From a virus, in the IMG/VR virus record IMGVR_UViG_3300046002_003599, positions 1-37,549 of that record: a DNA stretch of 37,549 nucleotides; one strand, 5' to 3'. Every line of letters begins with the position of its first letter. The first letter of the stretch is position 1. Under the pieces are notes generated by a model. It saw only the letters and a list, made by a program, of their open reading frames with translations, was not told the origin of the DNA and searched no databases. Position numbers and translations under genes: made by a program. Shown here piece by piece: positions 21,012 through 29,112 of the stretch.

Positions 21012-22225
21012 TATGGTGTTGGTGCTAAAGCTAATAAAGCGGCATCAATATCATCACATAAAACAAAAGCACCTACTTCATTGTTAGAAACGTAAAGACC
21101 TATTTCTTGTTCAGCTAAGATAGTGCGTAAGTTTTTAGTATAATCATTTCCATCTAAGTTAATAGAAACTTGGATTTGGTCACGATATACATAATTAGCT
21201 TTTGTAAAATCACCTACTAATAATTCATCATCTGTAAATTCGTTTGATGCAATTACTCTAACACCCGCAATAATTCTATTGTCGATTGTAGAAAAAGGAG
21301 GTAACACATAATGTCCATCACTTGCTTTTTTTAAATCCATTCCCGCTAATCTATCGTGTGATAAAATTGCGTAAGTAGGATAAAAATCATCAGCAACGTT
21401 TTGGATTTGAGCAACAATAACTCTAATTAAGTCATTCAAATTTGGCTCTAATACAGTTCCCGCAAATGAACCCGCTGAATAAGCCGTTGCCCATTCTTTG
21501 ATTCCTTTAATTTCAGGTGCTGTTCCAGTACCGGATAATAATTGGCTTTGTTTTTTCAACTGTAATTTTCTTAACAAAGTATTTCTAACCGCCTGAACAA
21601 TATAAGAAGGTTGTTTTAACATTTTAGTTGATACTTTGATAAAGTGAGTTACATTTTGCAAAACAAGTGTACGCTCTACATAATCAACATCGGACTGTGA
21701 TTTTGTACCGCCTTCTGCCGTCATACCAGCACCACCTTCACCAGCAACCTCATCAATATAAGTAACTTGGTCAGCATCTGTTGACATACTTTGCATAATA
21801 CCCTCAGCAAATAAACGATTGTCGTTAGTTGCATAAAGTTCACCCGTTGATTGAGTCATTGCAACCACATTTCCACCAGCACTAGCTGTAACGTTTGTTG
21901 TCAATACTGGCCCTACTGCTTTAATAGTAAAGTTTGCAATAGTACCTGTTGATTTTTGGTTTTTGATTGCTTCGGCTTTCTCTTTGATTCCTTCTTCTAA
22001 TTCTTTAAAAGGATTTTCAGATACATTACCTTTGTTTTCAAATTCTTTTAACTCTAAAGCTAAATCATCTAATTGACTTTTTAAATTGTCGATTGTTGAT
22101 TTTTCAACTCCGCTAGTTTTTAGCGTGTCTAATTCTGTTTTTAAAGCATCATAATCCGCTTTAGTTACAGTTTCATTTTTAAAGGCGTCTATTTTTTCGC
22201 CTAATTGTTTAATAATTTCTTCCAT
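21011..22225 (-). CDS. major capsid protein, HK97 fold
   Basis: 404 aa. Residues 1-100 are a charged coiled coil (IIKQLGEKIDAFKNETVTKA onwards) like the delta domain removed by the prohead protease. The capsid domain follows (RLFAEGIMQSMSTDADQVTY, E-loop region with GGAGMTAEGGTKSQSDVDY, and KVSTKMLKQPSYIVQAVRNT). The end (EIGLYVSNNEVGAFVLCDDI) is typical of Phage_capsid family proteins. It shares a base with the protease stop (TAATG). Confidence 0.9.
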   Translation of the reverse strand: MEEIIKQLGEKIDAFKNETVTKADYDALKTELDTLKTSGVEKSTIDNLKSQLDDLALELKEFENKGNVSENPFKELEEGIKEKAEAIKNQKSTGTIANFTIKAVGPVLTTNVTASAGGNVVAMTQSTGELYATNDNRLFAEGIMQSMSTDADQVTYIDEVAGEGGAGMTAEGGTKSQSDVDYVERTLVLQNVTHFIKVSTKMLKQPSYIVQAVRNTLLRKLQLKKQSQLLSGTGTAPEIKGIKEWATAYSAGSFAGTVLEPNLNDLIRVIVAQIQNVADDFYPTYAILSHDRLAGMDLKKASDGHYVLPPFSTIDNRIIAGVRVIASNEFTDDELLVGDFTKANYVYRDQIQVSINLDGNDYTKNLRTILAEQEIGLYVSNNEVGAFVLCDDIDAALLALAPTP

Positions 22226-23085
22226 TACTTTAACTTTTTTAATAATTGTTTTAATTGTTCTTTTTGAGCTTCTTGCTCGGCTTGAAGTGATTGCTCGGCT
22301 TCTATTTCATCAAGTGATTGCTCGGCTTGTTTACTACTTTGTACTTGTCCCGTTGCGTGGTTACTACCCGCAACTACTAAACTACTTTCCCTAACGTTTT
22401 GTGCTTCTTTTATGATAAAGAAATAAGGGATATATTCAAAATCATTTCTATTAGCTATCTTATTGATATAAGCATCATAATTAGCTTTCTCTGTTGCATC
22501 TTCGGGATTGTTTGAATCCATTGCTAAAAGAATAGTAACGTAACGCATTCTAACGGATGCCTCAATACTATCCCCGCTATCTAACCACTCCTTAACCGCT
22601 TCAATTTTAATTTGATTCTTAGGCACTTTGTAAACCAATATTTCAGTTTCACCCTCGTAAGGTTGTCCTATTAATGAAAATGGTACTTTAGCCGTAAATA
22701 TTTCAATGTGTTCTTTTCTTGCAACCGTTTGCAAAATTTCCATTTCATGGTCACAAACAAGATAGTTTTTTCTTTGTATTTCCTGAACTGATTTTTTCCA
22801 AATACCGTTGTCGTGCATATCCTCATGACTGTCTAGTATTAAAGTAGAATTAACAGCAATGTAATAGAAATTATCATCTATTTTAATTCCTTTTAATTGG
22901 TCGGAAAACTTTAATAAATCTAAACACTTAGATACTACACTAGCATTTTTATCAACTGATTTTTGAATTACTGACTTTTTAGCATCAATAATTATGTCTT
23001 TATTCTCTCTTAAATGCTTAAAAAGTTCATCTTTAGAATTGAATAAAGTAGTTTTGTTTTCGGTATTTGTAAATTTTAAAATCAT
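22225..23085 (-). CDS. HK97-type prohead protease with scaffold-like C-terminus
   Basis: 286 aa. The protease domain includes STLILDSHEDMHDNGIW, LVCDHEMEIL with a candidate catalytic His, and SIEASVRMRYV where the catalytic Ser of this family is expected. Residues from about 245 are a Gln/Glu-rich helix with repeated AEQSL, a probable scaffold. It matures the capsid and cuts the capsid N-terminus. It starts with a good ribosome binding site (AAGGAGG) and a TGA/ATG overlap with the 39-aa gene. Confidence 0.75.
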   Translation of the reverse strand: MILKFTNTENKTTLFNSKDELFKHLRENKDIIIDAKKSVIQKSVDKNASVVSKCLDLLKFSDQLKGIKIDDNFYYIAVNSTLILDSHEDMHDNGIWKKSVQEIQRKNYLVCDHEMEILQTVARKEHIEIFTAKVPFSLIGQPYEGETEILVYKVPKNQIKIEAVKEWLDSGDSIEASVRMRYVTILLAMDSNNPEDATEKANYDAYINKIANRNDFEYIPYFFIIKEAQNVRESSLVVAGSNHATGQVQSSKQAEQSLDEIEAEQSLQAEQEAQKEQLKQLLKKLK

Positions 23086-23201
23086 TTTTTAACCTCCTTT
23101 TCTTTATTATCTAAACGTTTGTGTAATTCTTTTTTAGCTTTCTTTAATTCTTCGTTTTTCAACTCTGCGTCTATTTCTTTTTGTGTTAATCTCGTTCCCA
23201 T
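23082..23201 (-). CDS. charged mini-protein between portal and protease (39 aa)
   Basis: ATG 23201..23199 overlaps the portal TAA (TAATG); its TGA overlaps the protease ATG (ATGA). Nearly all residues are Lys, Glu, Leu or Arg (KEIDAELKNEELKKAKKELH), a single helix or coiled coil. Its last codons contain AAGGAGG, the ribosome binding site of the protease, so translating it may regulate protease output. Possible scaffold helper. Confidence 0.6.
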   Translation of the reverse strand: MGTRLTQKEIDAELKNEELKKAKKELHKRLDNKEKEVKK

Positions 23202-24421
23202 TACAATCCTAATTTAATTAATAAATCCGTTGTTTTTTGTTTAGCTTCTGCATCGGTCATAGTTCCATTTTCTAAACTTAATTTAATAACCTCTTGGAAT
23301 GTTTTTAAAGTTGCTATCTTTTCATTCATTACGGGTTGCATAATATTCAAATGGTCATAACTAGCAATTAGCTTTTCACCGTTATCTATTAACCCCCATT
23401 GTGAACTAAAAGAGTTCATTGTATTATCCGCTGTTGTTTGTATTGAGTTTTGTAAATATCTTAACTCTCCTTTCTCCTGATTTTCATAAGTAGAACCACC
23501 AATTAACGAATAGTTAAGAATATCTTTATTCATGTCAAACGCTAACAAACATTTTAACGCATCACTACTAAACTGCTCATCTAAAAATAAACGTTTCATA
23601 TCACTAACTAAGTGACTTACTTGAATATCGTTATTAGTGATTTGCATTGATTTAGAACCTAACACCCGTTCAATAGCTGTACGGTCACCATCTTGTAAAG
23701 GTGTTGCAACCCCTTGCATATTGTTTTTATTCGTCGCTAAGTACTTTTGCGACATCTGTAAATTAATATGTTTAGATTTTAGGTTTTGCTCAATGTTTTC
23801 CAATACCTTAATAATTCCTTTTACCCTACTTGGTGAAATCATAAAAGTATTTGATTTTAACCCGTTGGCTAAATCGTAAAATGGAATAATATCGGATAAC
23901 TTTATTTTGTACTCGGTATCATCTAAAGTGTATTTAATCTGTCTTTCACCGTATGTTTTTTTGTCCTTTTCAGTAACTATAAAATTGTTAATCTTATGTA
24001 CTTTATCAAAGTCAATATCACTTGGAATTAAATTGTATAATGCTTTTGGCAATTCGTTTAAAAACGCTTTTTTCTGATAGGTGTAACAATTACCCGTTGC
24101 GGATAAAAACCACATCTGTTGAAAGAAAAAATCTTGTTGGGATTGAAAGAAATTAGGTTGTGATAGTATTTTAACGTAAGGACTGCCTTCTACAACCTCA
24201 CCCTTTGCGTTAATATGCTTTATCTTCATTTGACTATATATCTTTGAACGTAAAGCACAAATAGTCATTAAAACGGGGTTGGTAAGTGACGTTTCCAAAT
24301 ATCTTTCACTTTGAATAAAGTCATTACCACCATCCATAATAGTATACGAGAACTCTCCGAGTCGATTACGTTCAACTCGGAAAAGTTCTTTACCAAATAA
24401 ACTCAATGATTTTACAACCAT
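23201..24421 (-). CDS. phage portal protein (HK97 family)
   Basis: 406 aa from the ATG at 24421 (MVVKSLSLFGKELF); an in-frame GTG at 24436 is less likely because it lies within a few bases of the predicted transcript start. Portal features: TNPVLMTICALRSKIYSQMK, a wing region with NCYTYQKKAF, SPSRVKGIIKVLENIEQNLK, and the long C-terminal helix. Twelve copies form the DNA channel. First gene of a transcript from the promoter at 24451-24478. Confidence 0.85.
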   Translation of the reverse strand: MVVKSLSLFGKELFRVERNRLGEFSYTIMDGGNDFIQSERYLETSLTNPVLMTICALRSKIYSQMKIKHINAKGEVVEGSPYVKILSQPNFFQSQQDFFFQQMWFLSATGNCYTYQKKAFLNELPKALYNLIPSDIDFDKVHKINNFIVTEKDKKTYGERQIKYTLDDTEYKIKLSDIIPFYDLANGLKSNTFMISPSRVKGIIKVLENIEQNLKSKHINLQMSQKYLATNKNNMQGVATPLQDGDRTAIERVLGSKSMQITNNDIQVSHLVSDMKRLFLDEQFSSDALKCLLAFDMNKDILNYSLIGGSTYENQEKGELRYLQNSIQTTADNTMNSFSSQWGLIDNGEKLIASYDHLNIMQPVMNEKIATLKTFQEVIKLSLENGTMTDAEAKQKTTDLLIKLGL

Positions 24422-24450
24422 ACATCTACGTTTCACAACGTTAATTTTGA

Positions 24451-24478
24451 CAAATATACAAATTTATTTTATATTCAA
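24451..24478 (-). promoter_or_regulatory. Bacteroidota-type promoter for the head operon
   Basis: Minus strand TTG at 24478-24476 (inside the last codons of the terminase gene), 17-base spacer, TATATTTG at 24458-24451. The portal ATG follows about 25 bases later. It separates late head genes from the terminase transcript. Confidence 0.7.
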
Positions 24479-25657
24479 GTGAAATTGTAAAAAAGTTTTT
24501 ATATATCTATCTGCGTTAAGTAAGTGGTCGTCTTTTTTAACGGGTCTTTCTAAGTTCATACCGTTAACAATTTCCCACTCGTAATTTTCTAATTCGTGTT
24601 CAAAATCTTCTGAACTTGCCGTATAATGATTAACGGAATTATTTATAAAGTTGATACCTTGATTAACTGAACCAGCTCCTTTGATAGCTGGTATAACATT
24701 TAACCCCGCATTGAGTAATTCTGCTATTGACAAAGTATCGGTTTGCCCTCCCGTGTCTGCTACAATTAAATCTTTTTTAGTAAATCCCATCGCTAATAAA
24801 GTAGATGAAAGGCTTGTTTCTAACTTACTAGCGGGTTTGTATAGCCGTTGCTTTGTAAAGAATAAGTTAGGTTGTAAAAATTTAACTTCAACTAATCCAC
24901 AAGGGTTTGTAGTTCCAAAGTCTAAACCAAAGTAATTAGGTGCAATTAATCTATTAAACTCCTCATCTGATATTTTAATCCAATCTTTATGTATTCTGTT
25001 TGGTTTTTCTGCTTTTAGCCCTAAACCGTAAACACTCCATTTATAGGGGTCTGCCGTTTTTTGTTGTTCGTTGTATGGTGTTGGCTCGTAACCTAAAATT
25101 TTTTTCTTTTGCTCTAAAGGTATAAAAGGATTATCTAAAAAAGTAGAATGTATTAACTTTGCGTTGTCTTGTTTAACTAAATCATCACTCCAAAGTTTTC
25201 CAATAGGGTTGTAATCCATAAATACAGCGGTAGTACAACGCATATCTAATTGGTCGAATGTATCTTTACTCATTCGGTAAAACTCATTGAACCAAAGATA
25301 ATCTGAATGATAACCGTGAACTTTTAAATCATCGTCTGTACCCTCAATATTTATAGTTGAACCGTTAGGAAACGTTAAAACTGATTCTGTTTTATTGTAG
25401 ATTATTTTATCCCAATTATCTAAAGTAGGATAGTATTTAAGCATATCTTGTAAGATAGTATCTTTACAATCTTTTTTGGTGTTTCTAAATACTGATAGCT
25501 TTGTACGTGGTTTAGTCCATGCAACAATCCAAAAGATTTGTAAAATACTAAAGGTCTTACTCGACCGAGAAGACCCTGAATTTATAATATACTTATATTT
25601 CCCTGAATTTAAAGCATCCCAATTATTCTGAAATACTGGTGTCGCTTGTATCTTCAT
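24464..25657 (-). CDS. terL: terminase large subunit (Terminase_3 / PBSX type)
   Basis: 397 aa, full length for the family. The ATPase domain has Walker A GSSRSSKT at 28-35 and a Walker B-like YLWFNE at 120-125. The nuclease domain has the acidic residues D246 (GLDFGTT), D301 (VADTGG) and D376-D377-H378 (KKDDHLLNADRY). It packages DNA into the prohead and cuts it. Members of this family usually package by headful, which fits the circularly closing contig. It overlaps the small subunit gene by 35 bases. Confidence 0.9.
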   Translation of the reverse strand: MKIQATPVFQNNWDALNSGKYKYIINSGSSRSSKTFSILQIFWIVAWTKPRTKLSVFRNTKKDCKDTILQDMLKYYPTLDNWDKIIYNKTESVLTFPNGSTINIEGTDDDLKVHGYHSDYLWFNEFYRMSKDTFDQLDMRCTTAVFMDYNPIGKLWSDDLVKQDNAKLIHSTFLDNPFIPLEQKKKILGYEPTPYNEQQKTADPYKWSVYGLGLKAEKPNRIHKDWIKISDEEFNRLIAPNYFGLDFGTTNPCGLVEVKFLQPNLFFTKQRLYKPASKLETSLSSTLLAMGFTKKDLIVADTGGQTDTLSIAELLNAGLNVIPAIKGAGSVNQGINFINNSVNHYTASSEDFEHELENYEWEIVNGMNLERPVKKDDHLLNADRYIKTFLQFHLNIK

Positions 25658-26087
25658 TTGTTTTTACTATTTCAACTGAAATTACAGAAGGGTTTTGTAT
25701 TTTTTCTCCACCACTTGTTATGTCGGTTCTATCACCGTATTTTTTAGGAATCATTTTTGAAAGCATCCATTTACGGGCATCAATTCTAATCCTTGAACGG
25801 TTTATAACATCGTGATTTGTTTGTGGTATTCCGTTTTCATCAATGATAATATCATCATCTGATTTATCCGCTATCGCTAGAATATCCTCGAAAATCATTT
25901 CGGCTCGTGCTTCTGTTGCGTATGCGTAATGCTTGGATTTTTCATCATCTTCTTTTAACCAAACATAAAAAGTTGATAAGTCAGGCATCCCATCATCTTT
26001 AATTATAGAACGTAAAGAGCGACCTTTTTGTATTTTGTCACATATTTCGTTAAATATATTTTCTTTATCTTCTATTGAATAAGCCAT
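25623..26087 (-). CDS. terS: terminase small subunit
   Basis: 154 aa. The N-terminal HTH region (KGRSLRSIIKDDGMPDLSTF) is followed by RSRIRIDARKWMLSKMIPKK and YGDRTDITSGGEKI, the signature of terminase small subunits in many phages. It recognises phage DNA and loads the large subunit. It lies directly upstream of terL. Confidence 0.85.
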   Translation of the reverse strand: MAYSIEDKENIFNEICDKIQKGRSLRSIIKDDGMPDLSTFYVWLKEDDEKSKHYAYATEARAEMIFEDILAIADKSDDDIIIDENGIPQTNHDVINRSRIRIDARKWMLSKMIPKKYGDRTDITSGGEKIQNPSVISVEIVKTNEDTSDTSISE

Positions 26088-26090
26088 TAC

Positions 26091-26273
26091 TTATTTATTT
26101 TTACACTTTTTACACTTTCTAACTTTAAAAGCAAAATATTTAGAAGTATAGTATTGACAATTAGGACAATCTTCACAACCTATTTTGTGTAATTCTTTAA
26201 CTTGTACTATTGTGCCATTTAAAAGAGAAATGTAATTTTCGGGATATTTTAAAAATAAATACATATCACTCAC
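26091..26273 (-). CDS. small zinc-ribbon-like protein
   Basis: 60 aa. Contains CEDCPNC and, near the end, CKKCKNK; two CxxC pairs could form a zinc ribbon. The N-terminus looks hydrophobic but not membrane-spanning (MYLFLKYPENYISLLNG). It lies directly before terS; it may be a small DNA-binding or packaging accessory protein, unproven. Confidence 0.55.
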   Translation of the reverse strand: MSDMYLFLKYPENYISLLNGTIVQVKELHKIGCEDCPNCQYYTSKYFAFKVRKCKKCKNK

Positions 26274-26511
26274 AAATTAAATGAAATCTACTTAAAAACT
26301 CACTTTTTGGTATAGGTAAATATTCGTCACCGTAACCCCATTGCTCACACTTATATTGAGGTGCTTCAATCTGTTCAATCAGTACTGTATCAACTCCGTT
26401 GTTTAACCAAATTGTTTCTTTATAACATTGGCACATATTAGGTTCGTTGTCTATTGGTGCTTCACATTGAAAAGCATAAATAAACGGTAAAAGTAATAAT
26501 AGTTTTTTCAT
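26266..26511 (-). CDS. small cysteine-rich putative lipoprotein
   Basis: 81 aa. MKKLLLLLPFIYAFQC is a lipoprotein-type signal with a weak lipobox (AFQC). Cys16 would be lipidated and is followed by EAP. The mature part has CQC and two further cysteines. It resembles in layout the lipoprotein at 28855. Possible roles include superinfection exclusion or receptor masking. It overlaps the zinc-ribbon gene by 8 bases. Confidence 0.55.
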   Translation of the reverse strand: MKKLLLLLPFIYAFQCEAPIDNEPNMCQCYKETIWLNNGVDTVLIEQIEAPQYKCEQWGYGDEYLPIPKSEFLSRFHLICE

Positions 26512-26514
26512 TGT

Positions 26515-26721
26515 TTAGTTTGGTTTTATTTCTCCTATTAGAATTTTATCTTTTTCAAGAAATTTGTTTTCTATTATTTGTATTCCATCAACTTCAAACT
26601 TTTCTAAATTATTATAAACATTTGATGAAACACATATTTTAAAACTATATACTTTTTCTCCCACAATCTTTTTTACTTGTAAATATATAGCATAAATAGC
26701 TTCGTAATTAGTTGGTGTCAT
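26515..26721 (-). CDS. hypothetical protein (68 aa)
   Basis: Small alpha/beta protein (AIYAIYLQVKKIVGEKVYSF, DGIQIIENKFLEKDKI). Its ATG follows the TAA of the upstream gene directly (TAAATG), consistent with coupled translation. No family recognised. Confidence 0.5.
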   Translation of the reverse strand: MTPTNYEAIYAIYLQVKKIVGEKVYSFKICVSSNVYNNLEKFEVDGIQIIENKFLEKDKILIGEIKPN

Positions 26722-26970
26722 TTAATTTTGGTTTGTATTCAACAAATTAAAATATGCTTCTAACTTATCGAATGTTTCTTGTTCATACTCAAAAAAATAT
26801 TCAGTTCCTCCGATACAAATAACTAACTCATCATCTTCAACACCGTACATCTGTACACTATCCATTCTAACTTTCTTTTCTACGAACTCCCCGTTAGGAA
26901 TTAAAGAGGGAGTAAATATACTATCCTCATCTTGGAAGTGTTCAATCCATCGTTTTAGAGTTAGTATCAT
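26722..26970 (-). CDS. hypothetical protein, first gene of the pre-terminase operon
   Basis: 82 aa from the ATG at 26970 (MILTLKRWIEHFQDED). An upstream ATG at 26988 lies inside the -7 element of the promoter at 26986-27016 and cannot be in the mRNA. Acidic and beta-rich in the second half (MYGVEDDELVICIGGTEYFF). No family recognised. Confidence 0.55.
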   Translation of the reverse strand: MILTLKRWIEHFQDEDSIFTPSLIPNGEFVEKKVRMDSVQMYGVEDDELVICIGGTEYFFEYEQETFDKLEAYFNLLNTNQN

Positions 26971-26985
26971 TTGCTTAGTTTGAAT

Positions 26986-27016
26986 CAAAAGTAATTCATT
27001 TATTTTAATTACGCAA
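26986..27016 (-). promoter_or_regulatory. Bacteroidota-type promoter before the packaging genes
   Basis: Minus strand TTG at 27016-27014, 20-base spacer, TACTTTTG at 26993-26986. It decides the start of the following gene (26970 rather than 26988). Confidence 0.65.
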
Positions 27017-27034
27017 GTTTTTAGGGGATAAATT

Positions 27035-27064
27035 AGAAACTACTCGAATAACCAAGTAGTTTCT
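27035..27064 (-). terminator. perfect 10-bp hairpin around a stop codon
   Basis: AGAAACTACT (27035-27044) and AGTAGTTTCT (27055-27064) pair perfectly with a 10-base loop; the TAG of the gene ending at 27040 lies within the stem. It is followed by AATTTAT rather than a solid T-run, so it may be a weak terminator or an mRNA end-protecting hairpin. Confidence 0.5.
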
Positions 27065-27318
27065 GTTATGTATTCTGTTTCTTGATATTTGCATCCTGAC
27101 ATCAAATTAACTTCTCCAACTCTTTTAGCATCAAATCTTGGATTTTTTATATCTTCAATTTTTAACCCTGTCACTTTAGAAAAACCTCTTTTTAAAATTA
27201 CTGTTTTTTCAATACTGTTTTTTGAAGTTGTTGAACATTGTAAAAGTTGGTATTCTTCGCTTACAAATCTTTTTGATAATTCTTTTACTGTTAAAATTTC
27301 GTTTCTTAAAGTTGTCAT
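27040..27318 (-). CDS. hypothetical protein (92 aa)
   Basis: Starts at ATG 27318 (MTTLRNEILTVKELSK); the longer frame to 27348 would begin inside the promoter at 27346-27374. Basic N-terminal half (VILKRGFSKVTGLKIED), then a C-terminal strand-rich end (YQETEYITETTWLFE). Flanked by a promoter above and a hairpin at its stop, so it is a one-gene unit. No family recognised. Confidence 0.55.
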   Translation of the reverse strand: MTTLRNEILTVKELSKRFVSEEYQLLQCSTTSKNSIEKTVILKRGFSKVTGLKIEDIKNPRFDAKRVGEVNLMSGCKYQETEYITETTWLFE

Positions 27319-27345
27319 AATTTCTATTTGTTTAATTTTGATATT

Positions 27346-27374
27346 CAAAGATACGGCAGATTATCAAACTACAA
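27346..27374 (-). promoter_or_regulatory. Bacteroidota-type promoter
   Basis: Minus strand TTG at 27374-27372, 18-base spacer, TATCTTTG at 27353-27346, followed by the ATG at 27318. A close match to the consensus. Confidence 0.7.
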
Positions 27375-27401
27375 CTATAATTTAATCACTTTAACAAAAC
27401 T

Positions 27402-27581
27402 TTAACACTTTAGCACTTCCGCATCAACTACCTCGATTTGATTTACAAATTTATAATTGAGCCGTTTAAGGGTTGGATTCGGCTCACGTTTTGGTTGTGG
27501 TTCTTCTTGAAGTGAACCATCCAATTTAGATAAATCTCCTCCGTTTGATTTGTGTTTGTTGTAAAATTCTTGTGTGCTCAT
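27402..27581 (-). CDS. small hypothetical protein (59 aa)
   Basis: ATG 27581..27579 overlaps the TGA of the upstream gene (ATGA); stop TAA 27404..27402. Begins STQEFYNKHKSNGGDLSKLD, then a Pro/Arg/Glu stretch (EEPQPKREPNPTLKR), then a short helix. No family recognised; last gene before a promoter. Confidence 0.5.
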   Translation of the reverse strand: MSTQEFYNKHKSNGGDLSKLDGSLQEEPQPKREPNPTLKRLNYKFVNQIEVVDAEVLKC

Positions 27582-27769
27582 TCCATTATTTGTTTAGTTA
27601 ATATTTCAGGTTCGCCATAACTAAATTCCTCGTTCGTTTTCGCAAGGTAGTTAAGTATTTTTCGCTGTGAGCGTTCCTTTAAAAATTGCAATTCGTATTC
27701 TGTTTGACAGATTCCATTTGTTGCAATTCTAACTATCTCGTCACGTCTTTGTTGGTTTAGGATTGGCAT
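27578..27769 (-). CDS. hypothetical protein (63 aa)
   Basis: Helical, mixed charge (LNQQRRDEIVRIATNGICQT, LQFLKERSQRKILNYLAK). Overlaps the 59-aa gene by ATGA and follows the membrane protein gene with a 3-base gap. No family recognised. Confidence 0.5.
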   Translation of the reverse strand: MPILNQQRRDEIVRIATNGICQTEYELQFLKERSQRKILNYLAKTNEEFSYGEPEILTKQIME

Positions 27770-27772
27770 GGG

Positions 27773-28090
27773 TTACTTCATTTCGTTTCTTAAAGCTATT
27801 GCGAAATATCTGTTAACTTGTTTATGAAGTTTTGACCATCTAGGTATTCTACCTAAATCTTCAATATGATATTTTGTAAATAAACTAAAAGGAACATTTG
27901 TAATATAACGGTTAGTTGAAAGTATTGAGGCATTATATGAGTTTAATCTTAATTTGCTTTCGTCTAAATTCATATAAATTTCTTCAACTTCTTTTGTTAT
28001 AAATCCGCCATAAACGAAATAACAACTAATTTCCATTACTATAATAGCAATTAAAAAAGCAATTCCAAATCCATAAATAATATTTTCCAT
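27773..28090 (-). CDS. single-pass membrane protein
   Basis: 105 aa. One N-terminal transmembrane helix (IIYGFGIAFLIAIIVMEISC) and a basic C-terminal region (SKLHKQVNRYFAIALRNE). Role unknown; accessory region of the genome. Confidence 0.5.
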   Translation of the reverse strand: MENIIYGFGIAFLIAIIVMEISCYFVYGGFITKEVEEIYMNLDESKLRLNSYNASILSTNRYITNVPFSLFTKYHIEDLGRIPRWSKLHKQVNRYFAIALRNEMK

Positions 28091-28120
28091 GATAACTTAT
28101 TTTTTGTTAATTATTTTCCA

Positions 28121-28333
28121 CTATTTACGCAAAGTGGTTAGGCGGGTTTTTGTTACTAATTGCCCATTTATGTAATAGGCTTTTCTTTTTTCGTTGTATG
28201 TTAACTTTCTAAAAGTCTTAGTTCGTTTAAGTGGGCAATGCTCTAATTGATATAAAAATCCATCATTCAAACATACGATATTTTCGTATATTTTAAACGT
28301 TGCTGTAACTGTTTTATTTTTAGGTAGTTGCAT
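28121..28333 (-). CDS. small basic hypothetical protein (70 aa)
   Basis: Begins with MQLPKNKTVTATFKIYENIV, then short beta-like segments (CLNDGFLYQLEHCPLKRTKT, KAYYINGQLVTKTRL). Strongly basic, probably nucleic-acid binding or a small regulatory fold. No family recognised. A 30-base gap without promoter motifs separates it from the next gene. Confidence 0.5.
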   Translation of the reverse strand: MQLPKNKTVTATFKIYENIVCLNDGFLYQLEHCPLKRTKTFRKLTYNEKRKAYYINGQLVTKTRLTTLRK

Positions 28334-28369
28334 AAGTTAGTAAATACAATCGATTAGTTAGCAAACAGC

Positions 28370-28783
28370 TTATGACGTAGTTTGAGTTGAAAGTTTGTAA
28401 ATAATCCAGTCTCGAAAATCATCTTGAATTTTCAATGCTTTTTTCTCATCAAAATTATATCCACCAATACCAGTTAGATTTCCCCAACCACGAATACAAA
28501 TTATTGATTTATTTTCATTATTTGTATTCAAAATTCTATCTTCAAAAAATGTAAGATTAATGCTTTCTATTGGTTCATTATCTAAAGAGTTTAATGAAAA
28601 TATGATTTCTTTTTGTAGTTCTTTAGAAACTCCTTTTTCAAATTCAAACACAAAATTATCTTTTGCATCATAAACTTGACGACCATATTCATACATTTTA
28701 AAAGGTCGTGTGTAAAAAAGCCGATTTGCTAACACATTATTGTCGCAAGTGTCGGGCTTGGTATTCTCTGAATGTTTATTCAT
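28370..28783 (-). CDS. hypothetical phage protein (137 aa)
   Basis: Contains MYEYGRQVYDAKDNFVFEFE and, later, IRGWGNLTGIGGYNFDEKKA followed by KIQDDFRDWIIYKL. I recognise this FEYGR...RGWG...QDxF layout from uncharacterised phage proteins of many hosts. Function not known. Downstream neighbours in the operon are small unknowns. Confidence 0.6.
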   Translation of the reverse strand: MNKHSENTKPDTCDNNVLANRLFYTRPFKMYEYGRQVYDAKDNFVFEFEKGVSKELQKEIIFSLNSLDNEPIESINLTFFEDRILNTNNENKSIICIRGWGNLTGIGGYNFDEKKALKIQDDFRDWIIYKLSTQTTS

Positions 28784-28854
28784 TTCTTTTATTTTTAGTG
28801 ATTAATAAATACTTTGTTTTGTGTTTGTCGCCACCTGACGACAATAATCATACG

Positions 28855-29100
28855 TTATTCTTCAAAACATTCGCCATCTTTCGGAATGTTATTTGCGTTT
28901 GTGGTTACATAATGCATCTGTATAACAATGGTATCACACTTTGGCACACCGTTAAAATACGTTGTAAAGGTCGTAATTCCGTTAACGGTTGCGTTGTGAG
29001 TGAATGGGTCTGTAACCGCAATACAATCGCAAGGATTTGGAATTGTATCATCACTCGAACAACTCAATAAAATAAGCGGGATAAGGATTAGTTTTTTCAT
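28855..29100 (-). CDS. small lipoprotein with Bacteroidota surface-export signal
   Basis: 81 aa. MKKLILIPLILLSC is a clear lipoprotein signal. Cys14 is followed by SSDD, close to the acidic lipoprotein export signal that sends Flavobacteriia lipoproteins to the outer face of the outer membrane. The mature protein contains CDC and two more cysteines. A surface lipoprotein made by a phage may block receptors against superinfection. It is a possible distant relative of the lipoprotein at 26266. Confidence 0.65.
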   Translation of the reverse strand: MKKLILIPLILLSCSSDDTIPNPCDCIAVTDPFTHNATVNGITTFTTYFNGVPKCDTIVIQMHYVTTNANNIPKDGECFEE

Positions 29101-29112
29101 AACTGATAAGTT

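Noticed and set aside
22284-22328. Repeated AAGTGATTGCTCGGCTT in the protease gene as a regulatory repeat
   Set aside because: It is in frame and encodes the repeated AEQSL of a helical scaffold tail; protein repetition explains it.
27089-27385. Plus-strand frame of 98 codons covering the promoter region at 27346-27374
   Set aside because: Antisense to a supported gene, no start signal, product without recognisable features.
28825-28844. Hairpin TTGTCG/CGACAA whose loop region is complementary over 8 bases (GTCAGGTG) to the loop near 35140
   Set aside because: The stem is short and an 8-base match between two distant loops is weak evidence given the number of possible comparisons; recorded only.
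28708-29070. Plus-strand open frame of 120 codons
   Set aside because: It lies opposite two supported minus-strand genes and the gap between them, has no family resemblance and no promoter, and no other gene is on that strand.
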